Made by a program: the position numbers and the translations under genes | Assembly (NCBI GenBank): GCA_963703385.1 | Contig: OY969816.1 | Location: forward strand, 310,001-374,000 | Length of the DNA: 64,000 nucleotides | Direction: 5' to 3' | DNA from: Rhodoblastus sp963703385 | GTDB taxonomy: Bacteria; Pseudomonadota; Alphaproteobacteria; Rhizobiales; Beijerinckiaceae | Notes under the pieces: generated by a model | What the model was told of the DNA's origin: nothing | Seen by the model: the letters and a program-made list of their open reading frames with translations, nothing else | Database searches by the model: none | Shown: positions 17,142 through 25,627 of the stretch, in pieces | Numbering within the stretch: position 1 is the first letter of the stretch | Layout: each line of letters begins with the position of its first letter

Positions 17142-17217
17142 GTAAGCGTACACCCGGCGCCATTCTGGCGGCGCAGGGCGCGTGTTTGGTAATGGTTAGA
17201 CATGGATAGCAACATCT

Positions 17218-17595
17218 ATGTCTAGGCCTATGCGCAGAACCAACACGAACCAGTTCATAGAGGTCCGAGCCGAACGGCTCGATGGAGCGCCGGTTGGCGA
17301 ACGCCGGCGCTGGTCCGACGACTTCAAGGATCGAGCGATCGCCGCGTCGCTGGAGCCGGGCACGAACATTTCGGCGCTGGCGCGTTCGCTGGATATCACG
17401 CCGTCGCAACTTTTCGCTTGGCGTCGCGCTGCTGGTCTCCGGGCGGAGAAGATCGAGCGCCAGGCGCCGGCGGAGCCGCGTGCGGCCAAGATGCGGCGCG
17501 TGGAGATCGAGATCGGCGGCGCAGTGGTGCGGGTAAGCGCGGATATTCCGGAAGCCGACCTTCGCCGTCTGCTGCGCGCGGTGCGCGAGGCATGA
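17218..17595 (+). CDS. tnpA: IS66 accessory protein TnpA
   Basis: A 125-residue IS66 Orf1 protein: RRRWSDDFKDRAIAASLEPGTNISALARSLDITPSQLFAWRR is the helix-turn-helix shared with IS3-type OrfA proteins. A basic, strand-rich tail follows. An ATG at 17230 is an alternative start. The stop overlaps tnpB as ATGA. It is needed with TnpB for IS66 transposition. Confidence 0.92.
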   Translation: MSRPMRRTNTNQFIEVRAERLDGAPVGERRRWSDDFKDRAIAASLEPGTNISALARSLDITPSQLFAWRRAAGLRAEKIERQAPAEPRAAKMRRVEIEIGGAVVRVSADIPEADLRRLLRAVREA

Positions 17596-17936
17596 TCCCG
17601 CAAGGCGTACGGGTGCTGTTGCGGGCGGCTGCGGTTGATTTTCGCAAAGGCCCAGAAGGACTTGTTTCTCTGGTTCGGGACGCCGGGGCCGATCCATTCG
17701 ACGGCTCTCTTTATGTTTTCCGGGCGAAACGAGCCGATAGAATAAAAATTGTCTGGTGGGACGGGTCGGGTCTTTGTCTTTTCGCGAAGCGTCTCGAACG
17801 CTCGCATTTCTGCTGGCCGTCGGCGGGAAGCCACGAGATTCGTCTGAGTTACGCGCAAGTCATGACGCTGGTCGAAGGGCTGGATTGGAAGCGGGTTCGC
17901 GCGGTGGACGTGCGGGCGCCGCAGAGCGCCGGCTGA
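17592..17936 (+). CDS. tnpB: IS66 accessory protein TnpB
   Basis: A 114-residue IS66 Orf2 protein: MIPQGVRVLLRAAAVDFRKGPEGL, SLYVFRAKRADRIKIVWWDGSGLCLFAKRLE and a C-terminal helix, all diagnostic of the family. The start is the ATG overlapping the tnpA stop. Confidence 0.95.
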   Translation: MIPQGVRVLLRAAAVDFRKGPEGLVSLVRDAGADPFDGSLYVFRAKRADRIKIVWWDGSGLCLFAKRLERSHFCWPSAGSHEIRLSYAQVMTLVEGLDWKRVRAVDVRAPQSAG

Positions 17937-18016
17937 TATGAAAAAGTTGCGCTAGAATCCATTGAACGCCTAGAAAACATTGGGATTTTTGCGGAAAAAA
18001 CAGTATCATACAAACC

Positions 18017-19657
18017 ATGATCGAGCGCTTCGGCAAACTTCCTGACGATGTTGATCAACTGAAGGCGCTGGCGCTTGGCGCAATGGCTCGCGCCGATCGT
18101 TCAGAGGCTCAAGCAAGCGCCAACGAGAAGGACGCGGAGGTTTTCCGCTCCCAAACGTTGAGCCTGACGGCGAAGGTCGAGGACCTCACGCAAACGAACG
18201 CGGCGGCGAAAGCCGAGATCGATCGGCTGACTTCGATCATCAAGACGCTTCGCCGCGATCGCTTCGGCAAACGGTCCGAAAAACTCGGCGCCGACGAAGC
18301 CGAGCAACAGAGCTTCGTGTTCGAGGAAATCGAAACCGGACTCGCGGCGATCGCCACGCGGCTGGCCGCGAAGGCGGAGCCCAAGCCGCGCAAGGCGTCT
18401 ACCGACAAGCCGCGGTTTCCCTCGCATCTGGAGCGGGTCGAGGTGATCCTGGAGCCTGAGGTTCCGCCGGAGTTCGAGGGCAAGGAGCGGGTCAGGATCG
18501 GCCAGGAGGAAAGCGTCAGGCTCGACGTCGTGCGGGCGCGCTTCCGGCTGATCGTGACGATCCGGCCAAAATACGCCTACAAGGAGCCCGCCGCGATCTT
18601 GCAAGCCCCGGCGCCCGAACATATCGTCGAAGCCGGCCTGCCGACGGAAGCGCTGCTCGCGCAAGTCGCGGTGTCCAAATACGCCGACGGCCTGCCGCTT
18701 TACCGCCAGGAGGCGATCTACGGGCGCGACGGCGTCGAACTCAGTCGTTCGCTGATGGCGCAATGGATGGGCTCGGTCGGTTTCCATTTCGAGCCGCTGG
18801 CGGCCCACGTGCTCGTGCGTATCCGCGAGGGCGAGCGAATTTTCGCCGACGAAACGACGCTGCCGACGTTGAACCCGGGCGCCGGAAAGACCAAGACGGC
18901 GTGGTTGTGGGCCTATGCGCGGGATGATCGGCCGTTCGGCGGCGCGGGGCCGCCGATGGTGGCCTATCGTTATGAAGACAGTCGATCCGGCGACTGCGCG
19001 GTGCGTCACCTGGGCGATTATCGCGGCATCCTGCAATGCGACGGTTACGCGGGATATCGAAAGCTTGCGGGCGCTCCGCATGCCAACGGCCTGCGTTTGG
19101 CCGGATGTTGGGCACACCTGCGCCGCCGGTTCTTCGACCTGCATGCCAACGGCGAATCCATTGTCGCGACGGCGACCGTCGAACAGATGAAGCAATTGTG
19201 GGCGGTCGAGGACGAGGTGCGCGGTCAGCCTCCGCACGCGCGCCTGGCGGCGCGGAGGGCGACGTCGGCCGATATCGTGCAGGTGTTGTTCGATCTCTGG
19301 GAGCGCGAACTGCCGCGCATCTCCGGCAAATCGAAATTGGCGGAAGCGATCCGCTATGCCCGATCTCAGCGAACGGTCCTCGGGCGTTTCCTTGAGGATG
19401 GCCGCGTCGAAATCGACTCCAACATAGTCGAGCGGGCCATCAGGCCCCAGGCAATTACGAGAAAAAACTCACTTTTCGCCGGTTCCGCCGGCGGAGGGCG
19501 GACATGGGCGTCCGTCGCCACCATGCTTCAGACCTGCAAGATGAACGGCGTCGACCCTAACGCCTGGGCGAAACAGACCCTGGAGCGGATCGCCAACCGA
19601 TGGCCCAACAAGGACATCGAGGCACTGATGCCGTGGAATTTCAAGCCCGACGAGTGA
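18017..19657 (+). CDS. tnpC: IS66 transposase TnpC
   Basis: A 546-residue DDE transposase. An N-terminal coiled coil (about 1-100) ends in TLRRDRFGKRSEKL. A treble-clef-like region is followed by the catalytic core: IFADETTLPTLNPG, YRGILQCDGYAGYRKL, GCWAHLRRRFFDLH and the final acidic block RVEIDSNIVERAIRP, then the typical FAGSAGGGRTWASVATMLQTCKMNGVDP. Full length and apparently intact. Its stop codon overlaps a GTG that now serves as the probable start of the interrupted helicase gene. Confidence 0.95.
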   Translation: MIERFGKLPDDVDQLKALALGAMARADRSEAQASANEKDAEVFRSQTLSLTAKVEDLTQTNAAAKAEIDRLTSIIKTLRRDRFGKRSEKLGADEAEQQSFVFEEIETGLAAIATRLAAKAEPKPRKASTDKPRFPSHLERVEVILEPEVPPEFEGKERVRIGQEESVRLDVVRARFRLIVTIRPKYAYKEPAAILQAPAPEHIVEAGLPTEALLAQVAVSKYADGLPLYRQEAIYGRDGVELSRSLMAQWMGSVGFHFEPLAAHVLVRIREGERIFADETTLPTLNPGAGKTKTAWLWAYARDDRPFGGAGPPMVAYRYEDSRSGDCAVRHLGDYRGILQCDGYAGYRKLAGAPHANGLRLAGCWAHLRRRFFDLHANGESIVATATVEQMKQLWAVEDEVRGQPPHARLAARRATSADIVQVLFDLWERELPRISGKSKLAEAIRYARSQRTVLGRFLEDGRVEIDSNIVERAIRPQAITRKNSLFAGSAGGGRTWASVATMLQTCKMNGVDPNAWAKQTLERIANRWPNKDIEALMPWNFKPDE

Positions 19658-21723
19658 ACGGCGCCGGATGGACGCTTACAAAGAAAGTCCCCTCCGTCTC
19701 GGTTCGCTACGCCACCAACGGCAGCTCGACCAAGGCCAACGAGTTCGGTATGCGGCCGATGCAGGAGCGCGCTTTCGAGAAGCGCGGCGAGCAATATCTT
19801 CTGATCAAGTCGCCGCCGGCCTCTGGCAAGAGCCGCGCGCTGATGTTCATCGCGCTCGACAAGCTGACCAATCAGGGGATCAAACAGGCGATCATCGTCG
19901 TTCCGGAAAAATCGATCGGCGCCAGCTTCCATGACGAGCCGCTGACCAAGCACGGCTTCTGGGCCGACTGGCGCGTCGAGCCGAAGTGGAACCTCTGCGA
20001 TGCGCCGGGCAATGACAATGGCGGCAAGGTCAATTCGCTCGGCGCCTTCCTCGAAAGCGACGACAAGGTGCTGGTCTGCACCCATGCGACGTTCCGCTTT
20101 GCCGTCGATAAATTCGGGGTCGCGGCTTTCGACGACCGGCTGATCGCGGTGGATGAGTTTCACCACGTCTCGGCCAATCCCGACAACAAACTCGGCATCC
20201 ATTTGGGCGATTTCATCACGCGCGACCGCGTGCATATCGTCGCGATGACCGGGTCCTATTTCCGGGGCGACGCCGAGGCGGTGCTGGCGCCGCAGGACGA
20301 AGGCAAGTTCGAGAGCGTCACCTACACCTATTATGAGCAGCTCAACGGATATCAGTATCTGAAGCAGCTCGATATCGGCTATTTCTTCTATTCGGACTCC
20401 TATGCCGACGACATCCTGAAGGTGCTGAACCCGGCCGAGAAGACGATCATCCACATTCCCAACGTCAATTCGCGCGAGAGCACGAAGGACAAGATCAAGG
20501 AGGTGGAGCACATCATCGAGACGCTTGGTGGATGGAACGAGACAGATCCGGTTACAGGATTTTACCTCGTGCCCAAAGCGGACGGCGGCTTTCTTCGCAT
20601 CGCCGATCTGGTTGACGACGACCCCGCCAAGCGCGACCGTGTGTCCGCCGCGCTGAAAGACCCTACGCAAAAGAACAATCGCGACCACGTCGACATCATC
20701 ATCGCGCTGGGCATGGCGAAGGAAGGTTTCGACTGGATCTGGTGCGAGCACGCGCTGACGGTCGGCTACCGCTCAAGCCTCACCGAAATCGTGCAGATCA
20801 TCGGCCGCGCGACGCGCGACGCGCCGGGCAAAACCCGCGCTCGCTTTTCGAACCTGATCGCCGAACCGGCCGCCGCCGATGACATCGTGACCGAGGCGGT
20901 TAACGACACGTTGAAGGCGATCGCCGCCAGCCTGCTGATGGAGCAGGTGCTGGCGCCCCGTTTCGAGTTCAAGCCGAAGAACCCGCAGAACCAGCCTACA
21001 CCCGGTTTCGACTATGGCGAAGGCGGCTACGATCCGAACAAGTGCAACGTCGGCTTCAATGAAGAATCCGGCAAGTTCCAGATCGAGATTAAGGGCCTGG
21101 CCATCCCTAAGAGCGAGGAAGCGACCCGCATATGCCAGGAGGACCTGAACGAGGTGATCGCGGCCTTCGTGCAGGACAAGACGACGATCGAACGCGGCCT
21201 GTTCGACGAGGAACTGGTTCCCGAGGAACTGACCCAGGTGCGGATGGGCAAGATCATCAAGGACAAGTTCCCCCAGCTCGACGCCGAGGATCAGGAAGCC
21301 GTTCGCCAGCATGCCGTGGCGGCGCTGAATTTGACCCAGAAGGCGAAGGAAGCGGCGGCGGGCAGTTCGCTTGGCGAGGAGAGCGCCAATACGGCCTTTG
21401 TCGATGGCGTCCGCAAGTTCGCGATGGATGTGCGGGAGCTGGACATCGACCTGATTGACCGGGTCAATCCGTTCGGCGAAGCCTACGCCATTCTCGCCAA
21501 GACGATGAGCGAGGAAAGCCTGAAGCAGGTCGCCGCGGCGATTGCCGCCAAGCGCACCAGCCTGACGCCAGAGGAGGCCAAGGTGATCGCCAAGCGCGCG
21601 GTCGAGTTCAAGCGGGAGCGCGGGCGTCTGCCGTCGGTCAGTTCGGCCGACGCTTGGGAAAAGCACTTGGCTGAAGGCGCCGCCGCATTCGTCCGCTTCA
21701 AGGATGAGGGCCGCTATGAGTGA
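19654..21723 (+). CDS. SF2 DEAD/DEAH-type helicase (YeeB-like), start replaced by IS66
   Basis: About 690 residues. The motifs are Walker A SPPASGKSR, a DEFH box (LIAVDEFHHVS), motif III (VAMTGSYFRGD) and motif VI (EIVQIIGRATRD), the set of SF2 translocases found in restriction systems. A long C-terminal part has no clear fold (TGEKK-type start lost). The native start at 17123 was separated by IS66. In the present arrangement the frame is open through the IS end, and a GTG at 19654 overlaps the tnpC stop as GTGA. Translation from it would replace only the first few residues (MTGEK by MNGAGWTLT). An ATG at 19600 within tnpC is also in frame. The stop overlaps the nuclease gene. Confidence 0.88.
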   Translation: MNGAGWTLTKKVPSVSVRYATNGSSTKANEFGMRPMQERAFEKRGEQYLLIKSPPASGKSRALMFIALDKLTNQGIKQAIIVVPEKSIGASFHDEPLTKHGFWADWRVEPKWNLCDAPGNDNGGKVNSLGAFLESDDKVLVCTHATFRFAVDKFGVAAFDDRLIAVDEFHHVSANPDNKLGIHLGDFITRDRVHIVAMTGSYFRGDAEAVLAPQDEGKFESVTYTYYEQLNGYQYLKQLDIGYFFYSDSYADDILKVLNPAEKTIIHIPNVNSRESTKDKIKEVEHIIETLGGWNETDPVTGFYLVPKADGGFLRIADLVDDDPAKRDRVSAALKDPTQKNNRDHVDIIIALGMAKEGFDWIWCEHALTVGYRSSLTEIVQIIGRATRDAPGKTRARFSNLIAEPAAADDIVTEAVNDTLKAIAASLLMEQVLAPRFEFKPKNPQNQPTPGFDYGEGGYDPNKCNVGFNEESGKFQIEIKGLAIPKSEEATRICQEDLNEVIAAFVQDKTTIERGLFDEELVPEELTQVRMGKIIKDKFPQLDAEDQEAVRQHAVAALNLTQKAKEAAAGSSLGEESANTAFVDGVRKFAMDVRELDIDLIDRVNPFGEAYAILAKTMSEESLKQVAAAIAAKRTSLTPEEAKVIAKRAVEFKRERGRLPSVSSADAWEKHLAEGAAAFVRFKDEGRYE

Positions 21724-22924
21724 CTTCGACCTTGATGCACTGCGCGACGAATTGGCGGATTTCGCGCAGCCCGAGAAAAAGGGCGGCCGTTCGCCCCGTG
21801 AGGAACGCATCATCGCGGGCTTCGAGGAGATTCAGCGGTTCGTCGAGAAAAGCGGCCACGCTCCGCGCCACGGCGAGGAAGGCGACATATTCGAACGGCT
21901 CTATGCTGTGCGGCTCGACCGCCTGCGCGCGCTGCAAGAATGTCGGTCGCTTCTCACGCCGTTCGACACCCAAGGATTGCTGACAGGCGCGCCCGTGGCG
22001 TCCTCCGCGCCGGCGGACTCGATGGACGAGGATGAACTGCTCGCCGAACTGGAAGGGGCAGCGGGTTCATCGGACATCACCAAGCTGCGCCATGTGCGCA
22101 CCAGCGCGGAGAAGCGGGAAGCCGAGGAAATCGCGAGCCGCGAAAAATGCCTCGATTTCGAAAAATTCAAGCCCCTGTTCCAGCAGGCGCAGAGCGATCT
22201 CGAAAGCGGGCTCCGCACCACTCGGCGTTTCGTCAAGGATGCGGGCTTCCTTAAGGCCGATATACAGGCGGGCCAGTTCTTCATCCTTGGCGGCCAGACC
22301 GCCTATGTTGCCGAAGTCGGGGAACCGATCAAAGCGCCCAATGGCGAGACCGACGCTCGGCTCAGGGTCATCTATTCCAATGGCACCGAGAGTGACCTGC
22401 TGTTGCGGTCGCTTCAGCGCGCTCTCTACAAGGATGAGGCGGGTCGGCGGATCACCGAGCCGAGCGCCGGACCATTGTTCGAGGACCAGACAGGCGATGG
22501 CGACCAAGCCAGCGGAACGATCTACGTGTTACGTAGCAAATCCGAGCATCCGCTGGTGGTCGCCAACCGCGAAATCCTGCACAAAATCGGCGTTACTGGG
22601 GGAAGCGTGGAGCGCCGCATCGCCAATGCTCGCCTCGACCCCACCTTCCTCATGGCCGATGTCGAGATCGTCGCCACCTATGAACTCTACAACGTCAACC
22701 GGGCGAAGCTCGAAACCTTGATCCATAAGGTTTTTGGCGCCGCTCGCCTGGATGTGGAAATCAAAGATCGTTTCGGCCAGCCGATCGTGCCCAAGGAATG
22801 GTTCCTTGCGCCCTTGTTTGCCGTCGATGAGGCTGTCAGCCGGATCAGAGACGGCACGATCACCGGATACGTCTACGACCCGAAGACAGCAAAACTGACG
22901 CTCGCCTCGGCGCTTGATCGTTGA
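21716..22924 (+). CDS. GIY-YIG (T5orf172) nuclease, YeeC-like
   Basis: A 402-residue protein, last of the operon; its ATG overlaps the helicase stop by eight bases. Residues 1-200 are helical with no recognised domain. Residues 268-360 form a GIY-YIG domain of the T5orf172 type: GTIYVLRSKSEHP...HKIGVTGGSVERRIANARLDPTF, then VATYELYNVNRAKLETLIHKVFG with the catalytic Glu in the family position, and DRFGQPIVPKEWF. It is the likely cleaving subunit of the methyltransferase-helicase system. The longer frame beginning 21704 is not needed. Confidence 0.9.
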   Translation: MSDFDLDALRDELADFAQPEKKGGRSPREERIIAGFEEIQRFVEKSGHAPRHGEEGDIFERLYAVRLDRLRALQECRSLLTPFDTQGLLTGAPVASSAPADSMDEDELLAELEGAAGSSDITKLRHVRTSAEKREAEEIASREKCLDFEKFKPLFQQAQSDLESGLRTTRRFVKDAGFLKADIQAGQFFILGGQTAYVAEVGEPIKAPNGETDARLRVIYSNGTESDLLLRSLQRALYKDEAGRRITEPSAGPLFEDQTGDGDQASGTIYVLRSKSEHPLVVANREILHKIGVTGGSVERRIANARLDPTFLMADVEIVATYELYNVNRAKLETLIHKVFGAARLDVEIKDRFGQPIVPKEWFLAPLFAVDEAVSRIRDGTITGYVYDPKTAKLTLASALDR

Positions 22925-22934
22925 GGCCGTCAGT

Positions 22935-23120
22935 TTGACGATACAGGTGCGCCGCATTCAATATGTGATCGCTGCGGCAGACCATGGAAGCTTCCGGCCC
23001 GCGGCTGCGGCATTGGGTGTTCAGGAGTTGGCGGTCAGCCCCCGCATCCGTGAGCTGGAGGGACGGCACTGTTCGTCCGGTCCCACTGTGGCTCTCATCT
23101 CACAGCGCCAGATTCGTTGA
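22935..23120 (+). pseudogene. LysR-family HTH fragment
   Basis: Encodes only the winged-helix part of a LysR regulator: RRIQYVIAAADHGSFRPAAAALGVQELAVSPRIRELE, followed by 20 unrelated codons and a stop. The effector domain is missing. It resembles the intact LysR gene 150 bases downstream, so it is either a decayed duplicate or what remains from recombination between related elements. The AT-rich 23121-23263 that follows probably contains the promoter of that gene. Confidence 0.8.
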
Positions 23121-23263
23121 CAATTCAATTGGCGCCAGCGTTATCAACGATTCGGTCATATGTTGCCTGCATAATTTGAACTGACAAAGCTATTAGTGAC
23201 GCGCGACGTCTCAATAATAGATATAATCATAATATTGATTTGAATGACGCAGGGGAATAAGAA

Positions 23264-24190
23264 TTGAACAGCAAAAATATTGGGAGAAACGGCCATTCAA
23301 TATTACGGTTTTTACATTATGCGTTTGCAGCAAGCGAGCATGGAAGCTTTCATCGTGGCGCGCTGGCGTTGGGTGTTGAAACATCCGCCTTGAGCCGCCG
23401 CATCCACGATATCGAGGTCACGCTCGGATTCGATATTTTTGAACGCCTTCACAACGGCGTCCGGTTGACGAGCCAGGGAAGCGACTGGCTCAACGGAGTT
23501 CGCCCGCATTATGAAGCGCTGCGGGACAAAACGGCGCTCGCCTCATCGGCCGCCAAAGATAATTCAATCCTCCATATCGGCGTCAGCGCCCCGCTTGGAA
23601 ACGGCGATATCGTCGAGTTGCTGTACCGCGCCGGCGAAAATGGCGCTACGGCAAGCTCGGTGCTGGTCGATGGACCTTGTTCCCTTCACCGGCTGGGTGT
23701 CTTGCGGCGACAACTCGATGTCGCTTTCGTCTGGGATTGCTGTCCGGACAAAGGCTGCCGATCAGAGATTCTTTGGCGGGACCGCCTGTTTGTCTGCTTG
23801 CCGGCGACCCACCGGCTGCTCACGTGTGATGAACTTCGCTGGTCTGACCTTGAAGGCGAGCGTCTGCTCGTGCCGCAAGGCAAGAACGGTCCGCTGTTTG
23901 ATCCCTGCCTCCTGGACCGAATCGGTGAAATCGAGCCTGGCCCGGAAATCGAGCATTGCGACGCCGCTCAGGTCACGGTGCTGACCAAGATCATGCTCGG
24001 GGCGGGCTTCAGCATCGCGGGCCATGCTCTCGCGCGGTCGGTTTTGCCGGGGATCGCCTGGCGGCCGTTGGCCGGCGAGAACAGCGCAATCGCGGTCAAG
24101 GCCATTTGGCTGGAATCCAACGCCAAGCCGCCGCTTCATCGTCTTCTCGTTCGGGCGCGGAACATGAGCGAAAATCGACGCGAGTCGTGA
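23264..24190 (+). CDS. LysR-family transcriptional regulator
   Basis: A 308-residue LTTR. HTH at residues 14-70 (LRFLHYAFAASEHGSFHRGALALGVETSALSRRIHDIE), linker helix and LysR substrate-binding domain from about 95. The start is a TTG at 23264 preceded by AGGGGAA at good spacing; no ATG is available upstream of the HTH. In related conjugative elements a LysR gene sits next to DUF2274 and trbI, as it once did here before the cargo came to lie between them. The effector ligand is unknown. Confidence 0.88.
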   Translation: MNSKNIGRNGHSILRFLHYAFAASEHGSFHRGALALGVETSALSRRIHDIEVTLGFDIFERLHNGVRLTSQGSDWLNGVRPHYEALRDKTALASSAAKDNSILHIGVSAPLGNGDIVELLYRAGENGATASSVLVDGPCSLHRLGVLRRQLDVAFVWDCCPDKGCRSEILWRDRLFVCLPATHRLLTCDELRWSDLEGERLLVPQGKNGPLFDPCLLDRIGEIEPGPEIEHCDAAQVTVLTKIMLGAGFSIAGHALARSVLPGIAWRPLAGENSAIAVKAIWLESNAKPPLHRLLVRARNMSENRRES

Positions 24191-24206
24191 TTTTTGGGGT
24201 GGGTGT

Positions 24207-24365
24207 TCACCGCCAGCCGTCATTCGCGCCGTTCTTTCCTCGCCTTGGCGAATCCGCGGTCGGCGCAACGAAGCGCTCCAGCATCGGGACGATCAGCTTG
24301 GTCGGGTCGACGATCTTTTGTCTCATCCATTGCCTCAAGACTTCGGCAAAGGCAACGAGCGTGGT
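24207..24365 (-). pseudogene. DUF2274 gene fragment (3' part only)
   Basis: The minus strand encodes LVAFAEVLRQWMRQKIVDPTKLIVPMLERFVA, the C-terminal half of a DUF2274 protein, clearly homologous but not identical to the intact copy at 29754-29975. The similarity also holds at the base level over about 150 bases and breaks off near 24365. The fragment marks one edge of the cargo region. Confidence 0.85.
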
Positions 24366-24424
24366 TGTGGATGTTGTATTGTAATTTGCGCTACGAAGCG
24401 CTATTCCTCTGTTCAGGAGCCCCC

Positions 24425-24724
24425 ATGGCAATCAAAGCTGAACGCAAGGAACACCCGATCTCAATGCGCCTCCCCGAGGCCGACATTGCAATGATCGACC
24501 GCGCCGCCGGTTTGCGGGGAAGATCGCGCACCGACTTCGTGCGCGAGGCGGCCGTGCGCGCAGCCGAAGAGGTTCTGATGGAAAACCGGCCGATCCGCAT
24601 GAGCGTGGAAGGTTTTGCCGACTTCATGGCGGCTCTCGCAGCGCCGGCGGCTCCCGTCCCTGAAATGGTGGAACTCACGAAACGCCCCGCGCCTTGGGAG
24701 TCCGGCTATCGAGCGAAGCGTTGA
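24425..24724 (+). CDS. DUF1778 (TacA-like) antitoxin
   Basis: A 99-residue ribbon-helix-helix antitoxin: HPISMRLPEADIAMIDRAAGLRGRSRTDFVREAAVRAAEEVLME is the DUF1778 DNA-binding domain, followed by a C-terminal toxin-wrapping tail (MSVEGFADFMAAL...). It ends three bases before the GNAT toxin gene. Such pairs autorepress, and the antitoxin blocks acetylation of aminoacyl-tRNA by the toxin. Confidence 0.93.
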   Translation: MAIKAERKEHPISMRLPEADIAMIDRAAGLRGRSRTDFVREAAVRAAEEVLMENRPIRMSVEGFADFMAALAAPAAPVPEMVELTKRPAPWESGYRAKR

Positions 24725-24727
24725 TTC

Positions 24728-25237
24728 GTGGCTCTTTCGGCTCCGGAACCGCTGACCGCGGCCCATGACGTTTCCGGGTTCAGTTGCGGCAAGCCTACCC
24801 TCGACCACTGGCTCAAGACCCGGGCGCTCTCCAACCAGGAAAAGGGTTTTACGGCCGTTCTCGTCGTTCACGAGCAAGGCCGTGTCGTCGGCTATTACGG
24901 CCTCGCGCCGACGGCGGTGGCGCCGAACATCCTTTCCCGATCCATTCGGACAGGCCAGCCGCCTGATCCCGTGCCGTGTCTGCTGCTCGGCCAACTCGCG
25001 ACCGATCTCGGCGGGGCCGGACGCGGCATCGGAACTGGCCTGCTCAAGCACGCCTTGCAAAGGTGCGTGACGGCGGCGAGCCTTGTTGGCGGCCGAGCGC
25101 TGATGGTCAACGCCATCGATGCCGAAGCCGCAGAGTTCTGGCGGCGGCGTGGATTCATCCCTTCAAGGGACGACCCGCTGGTTCTGTTCCGCCCGATCGC
25201 CGTTATCGCGGCCTCCTTGATAGCGGCGCAGAGGTGA
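24728..25237 (+). CDS. GNAT-family toxin (TacT-like acetyltransferase)
   Basis: A 169-residue GNAT protein with a GTG start at 24728: LTAAHDVSGFSCGKPTLDHWLKTRA (the TacT substrate-tunnel signature), GRVVGYYGLAP, and the acetyl-CoA loop DLGGAGRGIGTGLLKHAL (Q/RxxGxG/A). TacT toxins acetylate the amino group of charged tRNAs and stop translation. It forms a complete type II module with the preceding gene. Confidence 0.94.
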   Translation: MALSAPEPLTAAHDVSGFSCGKPTLDHWLKTRALSNQEKGFTAVLVVHEQGRVVGYYGLAPTAVAPNILSRSIRTGQPPDPVPCLLLGQLATDLGGAGRGIGTGLLKHALQRCVTAASLVGGRALMVNAIDAEAAEFWRRRGFIPSRDDPLVLFRPIAVIAASLIAAQR

Positions 25238-25627
25238 ACACATGAAGAGCAGAACGGGGGCGGTTCGATCAAGGCGGGTCGTCGACTGCTGCTCTTGCGT
25301 CTTTGTTGCCTTCATGTCAGCGGACGGTCGGTAGTCGCCGAGGTTCCGGCAGAAGAGGAGCACTCGAATTTGTTCAACAGGCTTCAGCATTGCGGGTCAT
25401 GCCCTGGTGGCATCCGTTTCGCCACCCGGGGTCGGCTGGCGCAAGGGCAAGGATGTGCCAGATCCGAACTTTCGCAGGCTGTCTGCACGCCGCCGTGCAC
25501 ACCCCCGTTTTTAATCGCTCTTACGCCCGTCGACGGCGAGAGCAAGCTGTGAACCAAATACGCCCGTGACTAGGTCTTGGCGCTAGGATAGGCTGTTAGC
25601 CAGACTCGCGCGAGAGGTCCCACAGTT
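25238..25627 (+). other. Intergenic leader of the methyltransferase-SIR2-HAM1 operon
   Basis: About 390 bases between the toxin-antitoxin pair and the next operon. Frames on both strands are short and show no family pattern. The promoter of the downstream operon should lie here; a GAGAGG ribosome-binding site is at 25612-25617. Confidence 0.4.

Larger units (their letters stand above)
17142..19679. mobile_element. IS66-family insertion sequence with 8-bp target duplication
   Basis: A 2538-bp element with 20-bp terminal inverted repeats matching at 18 of 20 positions (GTAAGCGT...CCGGCGCC, 17142-17161 and 19660-19679). The target duplication AAAGAAAG is perfect (17134-17141 and 19680-19687), so insertion is recent in evolutionary terms and no later deletion occurred. 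It carries the usual tnpA, tnpB and tnpC genes on the plus strand, and it separates the helicase start codon from the rest of the gene. Confidence 0.96.

Noticed and set aside
12383..22924. Assignment of the operon to DISARM or BREX
   Set aside because: It has an MmeI-like methyltransferase and a helicase, but no drmB/DUF1998, no PLD protein, no PglZ, BrxC or Lon-like component. The yeeABC-like description fits better.
24425..25237. Treating the acetyltransferase as a metabolic GNAT enzyme
   Set aside because: The N-terminal FSCGKPTLDHWL signature and the adjacent DUF1778 antitoxin identify a TacT-type toxin.
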